64,000 nt of DNA. Origin: Leucobacter viscericola (lineage in GTDB: Bacteria > Actinomycetota > Actinomycetes > Actinomycetales > Microbacteriaceae). The DNA is taken from the NCBI RefSeq assembly GCF_011299575.1, contig NZ_CP049863.1, forward strand, positions 1,488,001-1,552,000, in the 5' to 3' direction. Numbering within the stretch: the first letter of the stretch is position 1; the number at the start of each line of letters is the position of its first letter. The position numbers were made by a program, and so were the translations under genes. This document shows, piece by piece, positions 57,171-64,000 of this stretch. The notes beneath the pieces were generated by a model. The model did no database searches. It worked only from the letters and a program-made list of their open reading frames with translations, and was not told the DNA's origin.

Positions 57171-59426
57171 CTAGCGGTACAGCGCGTTCCTGAAGAGGAA
57201 TGCAGCCATTGCCTCACGCGAAACCGCGTCATTGGGCTGGTAGTAGGCCGTACCGTTAATCCGGGTTCCCGTCGAAATACCGCTGTCTTTCATCCAGCTG
57301 ATTTCGTTGTAGAACTTGTGATTTGAGTTCACGTCAGCGAAGTATGCGTAGTACTTCTTGTTTCCGGCTGGCGCATACTGACGGTACATGAACGCAGCCA
57401 TTGCGGAGCGGGACACTGCGTCCTTTGGCTTGTACTCACGGCCACCCGCCACCTTATTACCGGTGGAAAGACCCGAGGTGTACATCCAAGCAATTTCTTT
57501 GTAGAACTTGTAGTTCGTCGGAACATCCTTGAACGGCGACCTTGCTGGAGCCTTGTAGTTCGCCGGTGCGTTCATGCGGAACATAAACGCCGCCATCGCC
57601 TCGCGAGAGACACTGTCCTTCGGCTTGTAGTAACGCGCGTTTCCAACCTTGGTGCCGGTGGAAGTCCCCGAGGTGTACATCCAACGGATCTCGTTGTAGA
57701 ACTTGTGGTTCGACAACACGTCCTTGAATGGAGAAACCTGCCCGCTGCTACCGGTGCTCAGAGTACCGTTCACTCCCGAAACTGACTTAGCTCCATCTAG
57801 CGTTATAAGGTTCGCTTTTGCCTGGCTCGGCTTCTTATTCCACCACTCGCCCTTGGCGATATCACGCCCGGTCTTCGCAGTAAATTCAACCGAGTACTGG
57901 CCCGGCCCAAGCTTTACTGCGAGATAGGTACCGCTGTGATTCTGGTATGCGTAGTACAGCGGGAACCAGACGCCATCAATCTTCTGATAAACATTCGCGG
58001 CCCGCTCAAAGTCACTCGGTAGGCCACCGGTTACAGCAATCTTGCCAGTAATCTTGCTGACCGGGTTGACTCCTGTTACGTTCCTAGTCAGCGTAGTTCC
58101 AGCGGCCGGAGTGAATTTAGTCTGAGTGCCGGACTTCACAAACTGCATGGAGCCCGTGTTGATGTTGTAGGAGGCGATCTGCAACCAGTAGTCTCCGGCA
58201 GGCATGGCACCCGATTCATACGTGCCAGCTGTTCTATCCCAGTACAAAGCCCAGCGCTCGTTCTTGGCGTTGACCGCGTAGAAGCCTGCCCCCGCCTTAT
58301 CAAAGCCGCTGGGAATGGAGATTCTTCCGGTCAAAGCAACACCACGCGGAAGCGTACCGTTAATTCCCGAAGCATTTACCTGTCGAACGTCGACAGCAAC
58401 AGCCTTGTCACGCGAGAGCGCTTTGGGGTACCACTGGTCCACAAGAACGGGACTTGCCGCCCAACTTTCCATCGAAATTCGGTACCGACCCGGTGCTAGG
58501 TTCTTGAAGGTATACACCCCTGTTGCCGCATTCCAGGTGTCACGCTGCGCAGCAGGAACACTTGTGCTGTTGTAATTCAGGTAACGGCTATCGCTTCCGG
58601 GGCGGACCCCCTTAACCGAGGTCTCAGCGTTCTCGAGGTACACATGCACTCCCGAAAGTGAACCTGCAGCCACGCTTACCTTTCCAGAAATGGAACGATT
58701 ACCCACTGCAGTGGCTGCCATCGCCGCATTATCCTTCGAATCAAGCGCGGGCGCCTGGATGGAAAGTGCGGCCATGGGCTGCGCACTATCGTCGGGGACG
58801 GTGCCAAAAGCAAGAGGACCGCTCAGGTTAGCGTTAAGATCCGCTGAGGTAACAAGTTCCGCCGCCGGACGGGACCTTTCCATTGTCTCATCAGCACTCG
58901 GCTCTGACACGGCCTCATCGCTCGTAGCCGAAGCAGCAGCCTTAGCATCAGCATCAGCATCAGCATCAGCCACAACTACAACAGCAGCCAGCGTCACATC
59001 AACATCGTCACGATTCGCATCGGCGACATCAACAAGCCCACCCTCGGGCGCCTCAGCAGTGGCACCAAAAGTCTGGCCGGCTACGACCTCAGCAGAGTCC
59101 CCAGAAACCTTGAACTCAACTCGGTATGCGCCTGGCGCCAGATCGGAAATTACGTAGGTACCGTCTTCTTCAACTGCAACCGGCTCGAGTGCCCCCTCTG
59201 CACCGTCGAGCGTGGCCTGAGCAGTGACGTCAGCAAGCGACGCCGACGATCCTTCAGGAAGACTTACAACACCAGAAATGGTGCGGGTCGCGCCGTCTTC
59301 GGCGTGAGCAATCGACTGCTGGCCAGCAGTGAGACTCAGCATCGAAAGGACAAGCGCTACGACAGCAACGATAGCGGTGAGTTTCCACCGGGATCTTGCT
59401 TCATGCACAGTTGCAGGAAGGGACAT
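57171..59426 (-). CDS. Secreted multi-domain surface protein with three SLH-like repeats
   Basis: 751 residues. Signal peptide (about 1-42, IAHAE), several carboxypeptidase-regulatory/CnaB-like beta domains (TISGVVSLPEG, GTYVISDLAPGAYRVEF near 45-150; SISGKVSV and TGVYTFKNLAPGRYRISM near 245-330; TGRISIP and GDYWLQI near 345-430; ITGKIAVTGG and LGPGQYSVEF near 450-540). An Asp-Ala repeat linker lies near 155-163. Three SLH-like repeats (about 560-751) repeat NHKFYNEIxWM, STGTK and SREAMAAF. No binding function can be read from the beta domains. GGAG precedes the ATG. No DtxR box seen, so it may not belong to the haem regulon. Confidence 0.85.
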   Translation of the reverse strand: MSLPATVHEARSRWKLTAIVAVVALVLSMLSLTAGQQSIAHAEDGATRTISGVVSLPEGSSASLADVTAQATLDGAEGALEPVAVEEDGTYVISDLAPGAYRVEFKVSGDSAEVVAGQTFGATAEAPEGGLVDVADANRDDVDVTLAAVVVVADADADADAKAAASATSDEAVSEPSADETMERSRPAAELVTSADLNANLSGPLAFGTVPDDSAQPMAALSIQAPALDSKDNAAMAATAVGNRSISGKVSVAAGSLSGVHVYLENAETSVKGVRPGSDSRYLNYNSTSVPAAQRDTWNAATGVYTFKNLAPGRYRISMESWAASPVLVDQWYPKALSRDKAVAVDVRQVNASGINGTLPRGVALTGRISIPSGFDKAGAGFYAVNAKNERWALYWDRTAGTYESGAMPAGDYWLQIASYNINTGSMQFVKSGTQTKFTPAAGTTLTRNVTGVNPVSKITGKIAVTGGLPSDFERAANVYQKIDGVWFPLYYAYQNHSGTYLAVKLGPGQYSVEFTAKTGRDIAKGEWWNKKPSQAKANLITLDGAKSVSGVNGTLSTGSSGQVSPFKDVLSNHKFYNEIRWMYTSGTSTGTKVGNARYYKPKDSVSREAMAAFMFRMNAPANYKAPARSPFKDVPTNYKFYKEIAWMYTSGLSTGNKVAGGREYKPKDAVSRSAMAAFMYRQYAPAGNKKYYAYFADVNSNHKFYNEISWMKDSGISTGTRINGTAYYQPNDAVSREAMAAFLFRNALYR
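58944..58970. repeat. In-gene 6-bp tandem repeat
   Basis: Four and a half copies of AGCATC inside the SLH-protein gene encode alternating Asp-Ala on the minus strand; copy changes would keep the frame. Confidence 0.85.
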
Positions 59427-59538
59427 TGCACTCCAAAAGACTATTTAAGGGGTTGGGGGATGCATGCGATAGCACACAAAAATCGAGAATATCAACATTA
59501 GCGAGATTAGGCGATTCCTCAGAAAACTTTCACACTTC

Positions 59539-59560
59539 CATTAGTCAGTACTCACTAATG
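59539..59560 (+). promoter_or_regulatory. Near-perfect palindromic operator before msrB
   Basis: Arms CATTAGT (59539-59545) and ACTAATG (59554-59560) flank a nearly symmetric centre around AGTACT, 20 of 22 positions palindromic. TACACT at 59570-59575 could be the -10 box, putting the operator over the -35 region. This fits a TetR- or MarR-type repressor; none is encoded nearby. Confidence 0.6.
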
Positions 59561-59624
59561 TGGCGGGCGTACACTGGCCGGACCACAACTGAAGGCACCA
59601 GCCCGAACGCCAAAGGAGACAGCC

Positions 59625-60050
59625 ATGAGCAGGCAATCAGGATCAGGCGACTACCCGGTTCAGCGCAGCGACCAGGAATGGCGCGAGCAGCTCAGCGCGG
59701 AAGAATACGCGATCCTGCGCCAAGCGGCCACCGAGCGGGCCGGCACGGGGGCCCTGCTTGATGAGGAACGCGCTGGCCTATATAGCTGCCGTGCCTGCGG
59801 TAACGAGCTTTTTATCGCTGGCACGAAGTTCGACTCCGGCTGCGGCTGGCCGAGCTTCTATGAGAGCGTGCGCCCGGAGGCAGTCGAACTCCTCGAAGAC
59901 AACAGTCTCGGCATGACCAGAACCGAAGTGAGGTGCGCAAATTGCGGCTCACACCTCGGCCACGTCTTTCCCGACGGCTTCGGCACCCCCACCGGCAATC
60001 GCTACTGCATGAACTCCCTCGCACTGACGTTTGAGGTCGACGAAGCATGA
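59625..60050 (+). CDS. msrB: Peptide-methionine (R)-S-oxide reductase
   Basis: 141 residues. Zinc-binding pairs CRAC (Cys55, Cys58) and CANC (Cys104, Cys107), substrate region SGCGWPSFYE, and catalytic Cys128 in NRYCMNS. It repairs oxidised methionine in proteins using thioredoxin. AAGGAG precedes the ATG; the stop overlaps the nitroreductase start (ATGA). The palindrome upstream suggests a dedicated repressor. Confidence 0.96.
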   Translation: MSRQSGSGDYPVQRSDQEWREQLSAEEYAILRQAATERAGTGALLDEERAGLYSCRACGNELFIAGTKFDSGCGWPSFYESVRPEAVELLEDNSLGMTRTEVRCANCGSHLGHVFPDGFGTPTGNRYCMNSLALTFEVDEA

Positions 60051-60619
60051 CCTCCCCCGCGTTTGACGCGCTTCGCGCCAGACGATCACACTCGAAGGTC
60101 ACCGACGAGGCCCCAAGTCGAGCCGAACTCGAGCACCTCCTCACCGCAATGTCGAGTATTGCGGACCACTCCGGCCTGCGCCCCTGGCGCATCATCGAGT
60201 TGCGAGGTGACGCCCGCCGCAGCCTGGGCGAGGGGCTCGCAAAAGCCGCCGCAAAGCAGGAGACACGATCTCATAAGGAATCCGACGCGGAGAAGCACAT
60301 CTCAAAAGCGATGCGGGCGCCATTGGTCCTCGCGATTGTTGTGAGCCCAAAACCTTCACACAAGGTTCCGCTCTGGGAACAGGAGGCGGTCGCGAGCGGG
60401 GTTGCTCACTCGCTTGGGCTGTTGCTGCACGAAGCCGGATGGGGATCCATCTGGCGTACTGGGCCGCTCACCCGCACGAAGGCAGTCCGCAAAGCACATG
60501 GAATCAAGAAGCCCGAGTATCTACTCGGTTGGCTCTACGTTGGCGGGATTCCAGATCGCGACAAAACGCCTAAGCCCCGCAAGCCTCTCGACGTGACGAA
60601 ACACCTCAGTTCGCTGTAG
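60047..60619 (+). CDS. Nitroreductase-family protein
   Basis: 190 residues, a compact FMN-dependent nitroreductase of the YdjA type: FDALRARRSHSKV start (flavin phosphate contact), SSIADHSGLRPWRIIEL, KAMRAPLVLAIV, WEQEAVASGVAHSLGLLLHEAGWGSIWRTG, LGWLYVGGIP. It reduces nitro or quinone compounds with NAD(P)H; the natural substrate is unknown. It is coupled to msrB, which suggests a redox-stress role. Confidence 0.88.
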   Translation: MTSPAFDALRARRSHSKVTDEAPSRAELEHLLTAMSSIADHSGLRPWRIIELRGDARRSLGEGLAKAAAKQETRSHKESDAEKHISKAMRAPLVLAIVVSPKPSHKVPLWEQEAVASGVAHSLGLLLHEAGWGSIWRTGPLTRTKAVRKAHGIKKPEYLLGWLYVGGIPDRDKTPKPRKPLDVTKHLSSL

Positions 60620-61552
60620 CGCGTGATGGCAGCGCCGCAATCACCACGGCAAGTAGGGAGATTGCGGATCCCGCAATCAATCCAGGGGTGAGTCCGTCAG
60701 CAAGCGGGATCCCCGCTTCGAACGCGACAGCAGCGATCAATTGGCCGGCAACGTTCGACATACTCAGCAGCAGCACTCCCGCAGTACGCACCAGCATCGC
60801 CGCGACGGCAATGAAGATTGTGCCGACGATTCCCCCGATGTAGTACCAGGGTGAGCTCGGCCAGTTTGTTGGCCAGCCCGATACAACAACTGAAACAGCG
60901 GCCGCTACAACGAGGATCGTGGTGCCAACAACGAAGTTAATGAACGTCGACGCGATTGCGCTCTGAGCTGCAGCACGCACAATTCCGTTCGCCATGGACT
61001 GCCCCGCGACAAGCACACCGATCACAAACGGAAACACCACCAGCCAGACGTAGTGCAAAGTGCCCAGATTTGAGCCGACAGCTACCGCAACGGCGACCAC
61101 CGCGAGGGCAGTGCCAACGATACGAAGCGGCGTAGGATCCATCCTGCCGCCCGGCCCGAGTCCGACTCGGTCGAGGATCAGACCACCAAGCACCTGCCCC
61201 GCCACAATTCCCACGGTGAACAGCGCGAGGCCGGTGAGCGGAGCGACCAGACCCTGCGCAAGAACAAACATGGATCCGGCACTCCCCCGAGGAGCGTCCA
61301 GACTGGCAGCTTGCGGGTTTTGAGATCACCGCGCAATTTTCCGAGCCCACGCCTGGCTTTCGGAGACGCCGTCACCATGATGCACATAATGATGAGCCCA
61401 GAGCCGAACGAGGTGGCTGCGGTAACGTACCCGTTGCCCAGCTCCTGACTCAGTCCGCCGTTAACGCGGGACTGCAGCGCAACGAGCACGCCTGCAAGGC
61501 CCGAGCCGACGAGGGCGGCCCAGACGGGAAACTTCGATGTTGCGCGATTCAC
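60606..61552 (-). pseudogene. YdcZ-family (DMT) transporter broken by a 1-nt frameshift
   Basis: Two frames together give one ten-helix DUF606/YdcZ transporter of about 315 residues. The first (start 61552) runs to KLPVWTLLGG; the second continues with SAGSMFVLAQ and reaches the stop at 60606. The frames meet at a run of five G on the minus strand (61284-61288); a sixth G would restore a continuous, family-like sequence. This is either a real slip mutation or an assembly error. Substrate unknown. The 3' end overlaps the opposing nitroreductase gene by 14 bp. Confidence 0.8.
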
Positions 61553-61608
61553 CCACTCACCCTATCGCCCCGTCAAACACAAACCGACAGTTGGCGACAC
61601 GCAAAAGA

Positions 61609-61624
61609 CCCCGCTTTCGCGGGG
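61609..61624 (-). terminator. Terminator after tRNA-Thr
   Basis: Stem CCCCGC with loop GAAA and GCGGGG is followed by TCTTTT on the minus strand, 7 bp after the tRNA end. Confidence 0.85.
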
Positions 61625-61631
61625 CCTTGCT

Positions 61632-61707
61632 TGGAGCCGCCTGTCGGACTCGAACCGACCACCTGCGCTTTACAAGGGCGCTGCTCTACCAGATGAGCTA
61701 AGGCGGC
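61632..61707 (-). tRNA. tRNA-Thr (anticodon TGT)
   Basis: Minus-strand cloverleaf: acceptor GCCGCCT/AGGCGGC, D-arm GCTCATCTGGTAGAGC, anticodon loop CTTGTAA (TGT, reads ACA), T-arm GGTTCGAGTCC. The 3' end TCCA is encoded, unlike the tRNA-Arg of this window. Confidence 0.93.
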
Positions 61708-61711
61708 GAGC

Positions 61712-61731
61712 GGGCGGCCGCGAGGCCGCCC
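61712..61731 (-). terminator. Hairpin between the DsbA-like gene and tRNA-Thr
   Basis: A perfect 8-bp stem GGGCGGCC/GGCCGCCC with a 4-nt loop starts 8 bp after the stop at 61740. There is no T run, so it may weaken rather than stop transcription into the tRNA. Confidence 0.5.
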
Positions 61732-61739
61732 TGAATAGT

Positions 61740-62726
61740 TTAGTCCTTCTTCGCGTCAGCTTTCGAATCGGCGCTCGTGTCGGTCTTGGAATCGGCACTC
61801 TTCTGCTCGATTTCACCCTTAACCTTCAGCAGGTAGCTTTCCAGGGTGCCGTCGCGAGTGGGGTTCCACTGCTGACCATTGACGATCACGGTCGGTGTGC
61901 TGACGAGACGCTGCGGCTTGTCAGCGGGCTGCAGCTCAGTGTTGCTGCTCGGCATCAGCAGACGCGCACCCTTGGCGAGGCCCTGCACACCGTCTTCACT
62001 CACAGCCTTATAGTTGGCAGAGATGAAGCTGGCGTAGGGCTGGCTCTTCACGCACTGCTTGAGCTCATCAGTCAGCTTTGCACCGGCGTCCTTAGCCTGC
62101 TGGAGCAGTTCGTCGTCAGTCAGTCCGGTAGTTCCCTCTTGAGGCTGCACCTCTTTGCTCAGCAGACGGTTGTGCAACTGGAAGGCAACGTCTGGCTGCT
62201 GATCGACCACGCAGCTGAAGAGGTTTGCTGCGCGAGTGGAGTACTTACTGCCAAGCGACGAGGAGTCCAGGAAGTTAATCGGGTAGACCTCAAGCTTGAC
62301 GTCGCCGCTGCCGACGAAGTTCTGGAGGATCTCACCGTTCTGCTGCTCAAACGCACCGCAGGCGGGGCACATGTAGTCGGCGTAGACCGTGACGTCGAGT
62401 GGCAGCTTGCTGCGGTCAGTCTCGGGTGCCTTGCGAGTCTCGCCTGACTCGAGGCGGGGACCCTTCACAACTTTCAGATCCTTACCAAAGACGACTCCAC
62501 CGGAAGCCATGTTCTTGGGCCCGGGCCCGGGCGGCTGTATCGACTGAGTCACAACAATCGCCACAATGGCGAGGATTGCAAGCACGCCAACGACGATCCC
62601 ACCCTGCCAAAATAGACGATTGCGCTTTTCGCGCTTCTTTTCTTGCTCGCGAGCGAGTCGTGCCTGCTCGCGGCCCTGTACGCGTCGCTCGTTTTTAGTC
62701 AAGCGACCGTTTGTCTCATTTGCCAT
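61740..62726 (-). CDS. Membrane-anchored DsbA-like thioredoxin-fold protein
   Basis: 328 residues. Charged cytoplasmic start (about 1-37), one membrane helix (about 38-62), then an extracellular DsbA-like domain with the CPAC active site (near 120-123, YADYMCPACGAFE), helical insertion and cis-proline region STPTVIVNG. The C-terminus is a charged Lys/Asp tail. Such actinobacterial proteins form or shuffle disulfides in exported proteins. It lies 53 bp downstream of secA, fitting a role in folding secreted proteins. Confidence 0.9.
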   Translation of the reverse strand: MANETNGRLTKNERRVQGREQARLAREQEKKREKRNRLFWQGGIVVGVLAILAIVAIVVTQSIQPPGPGPKNMASGGVVFGKDLKVVKGPRLESGETRKAPETDRSKLPLDVTVYADYMCPACGAFEQQNGEILQNFVGSGDVKLEVYPINFLDSSSLGSKYSTRAANLFSCVVDQQPDVAFQLHNRLLSKEVQPQEGTTGLTDDELLQQAKDAGAKLTDELKQCVKSQPYASFISANYKAVSEDGVQGLAKGARLLMPSSNTELQPADKPQRLVSTPTVIVNGQQWNPTRDGTLESYLLKVKGEIEQKSADSKTDTSADSKADAKKD

Positions 62727-62779
62727 GGGTGGATCTCCAAGTTGGTCCGCTCACGCGGGTTTGCTATTGCGAAGAAAGA

Positions 62780-64000
62780 TTACTTCTTTTTGCTGGCACG
62801 ACGCTCAGCACGGTTTGTGGGTGCCTCATCAGAATCTTCGACAGTTTGACCGAAGGCGCCTCGCTGAGCCGGCTTCTTCGCGGGTGCATTACGGGCCCCG
62901 GGCTGCGCAGCACCGCTCATCGCCGGTGCACCGTCTTCGTCGGGAGCACTGTAGCTCAGCTTGGACTGATCCGTGCTCTGCTCCTGGTCGAGGCCACCAC
63001 CCTCAAGGTGGACGTGGCCTTCTTCGCCCTCAGCTGGGCGCACCTTGACCTCAAGGTTGTACAGAAGACCCATGGCCTCTTCCTTGATCTGCCCCATCAT
63101 GCCCTCGAACATGCCGAAGCCCTCGCGCTGGTACTCAACCAGTGGATCGCGCTGAGCCATTGCACGCAGCCCGATGCCCTCCTTGAGATATTCCATCTCA
63201 TAGAGGTGATCTCGCCAGCGGCGGTCGATCGTGGCAAGCACGACTCGACGCTCAAGTTCGCGCATCGCTTCTTCACCGAGTGTCTCTTCACGCTGCTTGT
63301 AGACCACTACTGCGTCAGAGAGAATCTCGGTGCGCAGGAAGGCCTTGGTCACCTTTGTGGTGCCGGCCTCGGCGAGCAGTTCGTCAACGGTAATGCCAAC
63401 TGGGTAAACCTGGCGCAGGTCAGCCCACAGCGCGTCGAAATCCCAGTTCTCATCGCTGCCGTGTGAATCAAGGATCGCGTCGATCGTCTGCTCACGGAAC
63501 GCATCGATGCGGGTTTCAATTTCTTCACCGTCGAGGATCTGCTGGCGATCGCTGTAGATTGCCTTGCGCTGGCGATCCAACACGTCATCGTACTTCAGCA
63601 CGTTCTTGCGAATCTCGGCGTTGCGAGCCTCAACCTGGCTCTGCGCACTCTGAATCGCGCGCGAAACAACCTTCGACTCGATCGCGAGATCGTCGGGGAA
63701 GTTGTCGCGGTTCATGAGCGCAGCAGCTGCGCCCGAGTTAAACAGGCGCATGAGGTCATCAGCGAGCGAGAGGTAGAAGCGGCTCTCGCCGGGATCACCC
63801 TGACGGCCTGAACGACCACGCAGCTGGTTGTCGATACGACGGGACTCGTGGCGCTCAGTTCCGAGCACGTACAGACCGCCAACCTCAACGACCTTTTCGG
63901 CTTCGCCAGCGACGGTCTCCTTGACCGCTGCAAACACGTCGTCCCAGGCGGCCTCGTATGCCTCTGGATCCTCTTCAGTCGAGAGCCCGCGGGCTGCCAT
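62780..64000 (-). CDS. secA: Protein translocase ATPase SecA, C-terminal part (cut by window edge)
   Basis: The visible 406 residues begin inside the second nucleotide-binding fold and run to the C-terminus; the first part lies beyond 64000. Motif VI is clear ([18 protein letters not shown]), followed by the helical scaffold and wing regions ([55 protein letters not shown]). The C-terminal tail is Pro/Ala-rich and basic, with no zinc-binding cysteines, as is common for actinobacterial SecA1. Essential motor of Sec export. Confidence 0.97.
   Translation of the reverse strand: MAARGLSTEEDPEAYEAAWDDVFAAVKETVAGEAEKVVEVGGLYVLGTERHESRRIDNQLRGRSGRQGDPGESRFYLSLADDLMRLFNSGAAAALMNRDNFPDDLAIESKVVSRAIQSAQSQVEARNAEIRKNVLKYDDVLDRQRKAIYSDRQQILDGEEIETRIDAFREQTIDAILDSHGSDENWDFDALWADLRQVYPVGITVDELLAEAGTTKVTKAFLRTEILSDAVVVYKQREETLGEEAMRELERRVVLATIDRRWRDHLYEMEYLKEGIGLRAMAQRDPLVEYQREGFGMFEGMMGQIKEEAMGLLYNLEVKVRPAEGEEGHVHLEGGGLDQEQSTDQSKLSYSAPDEDGAPAMSGAAQPGARNAPAKKPAQRGAFGQTVEDSDEAPTNRAERRASKKK

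Noticed and set aside
61632-61707. tRNA-Thr as attachment site of a mobile island
   Set aside because: No direct repeat of its 3' end, integrase or composition change is visible beside it.

Overview
The window looks like chromosomal DNA of a high-GC actinobacterium, most likely a Microbacteriaceae member of the Leucobacter type. The evidence is family content: a DtxR-type regulator with every metal ligand, HtaA-type haem-binding proteins, LytR_C and DUF3027 proteins, an actinobacterial XPB helicase pair, a groEL without groES behind two CIRCE boxes, and several genes whose -10 box sits 4-8 bp before the start codon (leaderless mRNAs). Genus is inference; there is no rRNA here.

Layout. (1) About 0.1-21.3 kb is an accessory island, by eye AT-richer than the rest. 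It encodes a compact type VII secretion (T7SS)-like system: a WXG100 protein, an FHA-bearing EssC/FtsK-type ATPase, a periplasmic-binding-protein-like membrane protein, a long coiled-coil putative lipoprotein and a Ser/Thr kinase. Attached are two putative effector cassettes whose toxins share one N-terminal region: a glycine-zipper protein with a small membrane protein, and an alpha/beta-hydrolase with a lipoprotein. An LpqN-like protein sits between them. Decayed pieces of the same families lie at both ends. A leucine-rich-repeat surface protein with SLH-like repeats closes the left side. (2) 21.5-26.1 kb holds a cupin/FAD amine oxidase pair, a small membrane protein, a CYTH protein, a DMT exporter, a 19-bp minisatellite and a conserved hypothetical gene. 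(3) 26.1-32.3 kb is an acyl-CoA oxidation block: glutaryl-CoA dehydrogenase, a cytochrome-b-like membrane protein, EtfA, EtfB and a second acyl-CoA dehydrogenase. (4) 32.4-46.3 kb is housekeeping: tRNA-Arg, an NlpC/P60 hydrolase, GdhA, DtxR, SerC, DUF3027, a cold-shock-domain protein, XPB and partner, a two-component system and GroEL. (5) 46.4-59.4 kb holds a LytR_C protein and a haem-iron locus: HmuT divergent from HmuUV, then three HtaA-domain proteins and an SLH-anchored surface protein, with DtxR-box-like sites at three promoters. (6) 59.6-64 kb: MsrB/nitroreductase, a frameshifted YdcZ-type transporter, tRNA-Thr, a DsbA-like protein and the 3' part of secA.

How it works together. The T7SS block reads as a contact-dependent antagonism island in which effector/immunity cassettes are gained and lost. 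The haem block would bind haem at the wall (HtaA domains, one held by SLH-like repeats), pass it to HmuT and import it through HmuUV, repressed by iron-loaded DtxR encoded about 13 kb away. The Etf block would carry electrons from acyl-CoA dehydrogenases through EtfAB, possibly to the adjacent membrane cytochrome.
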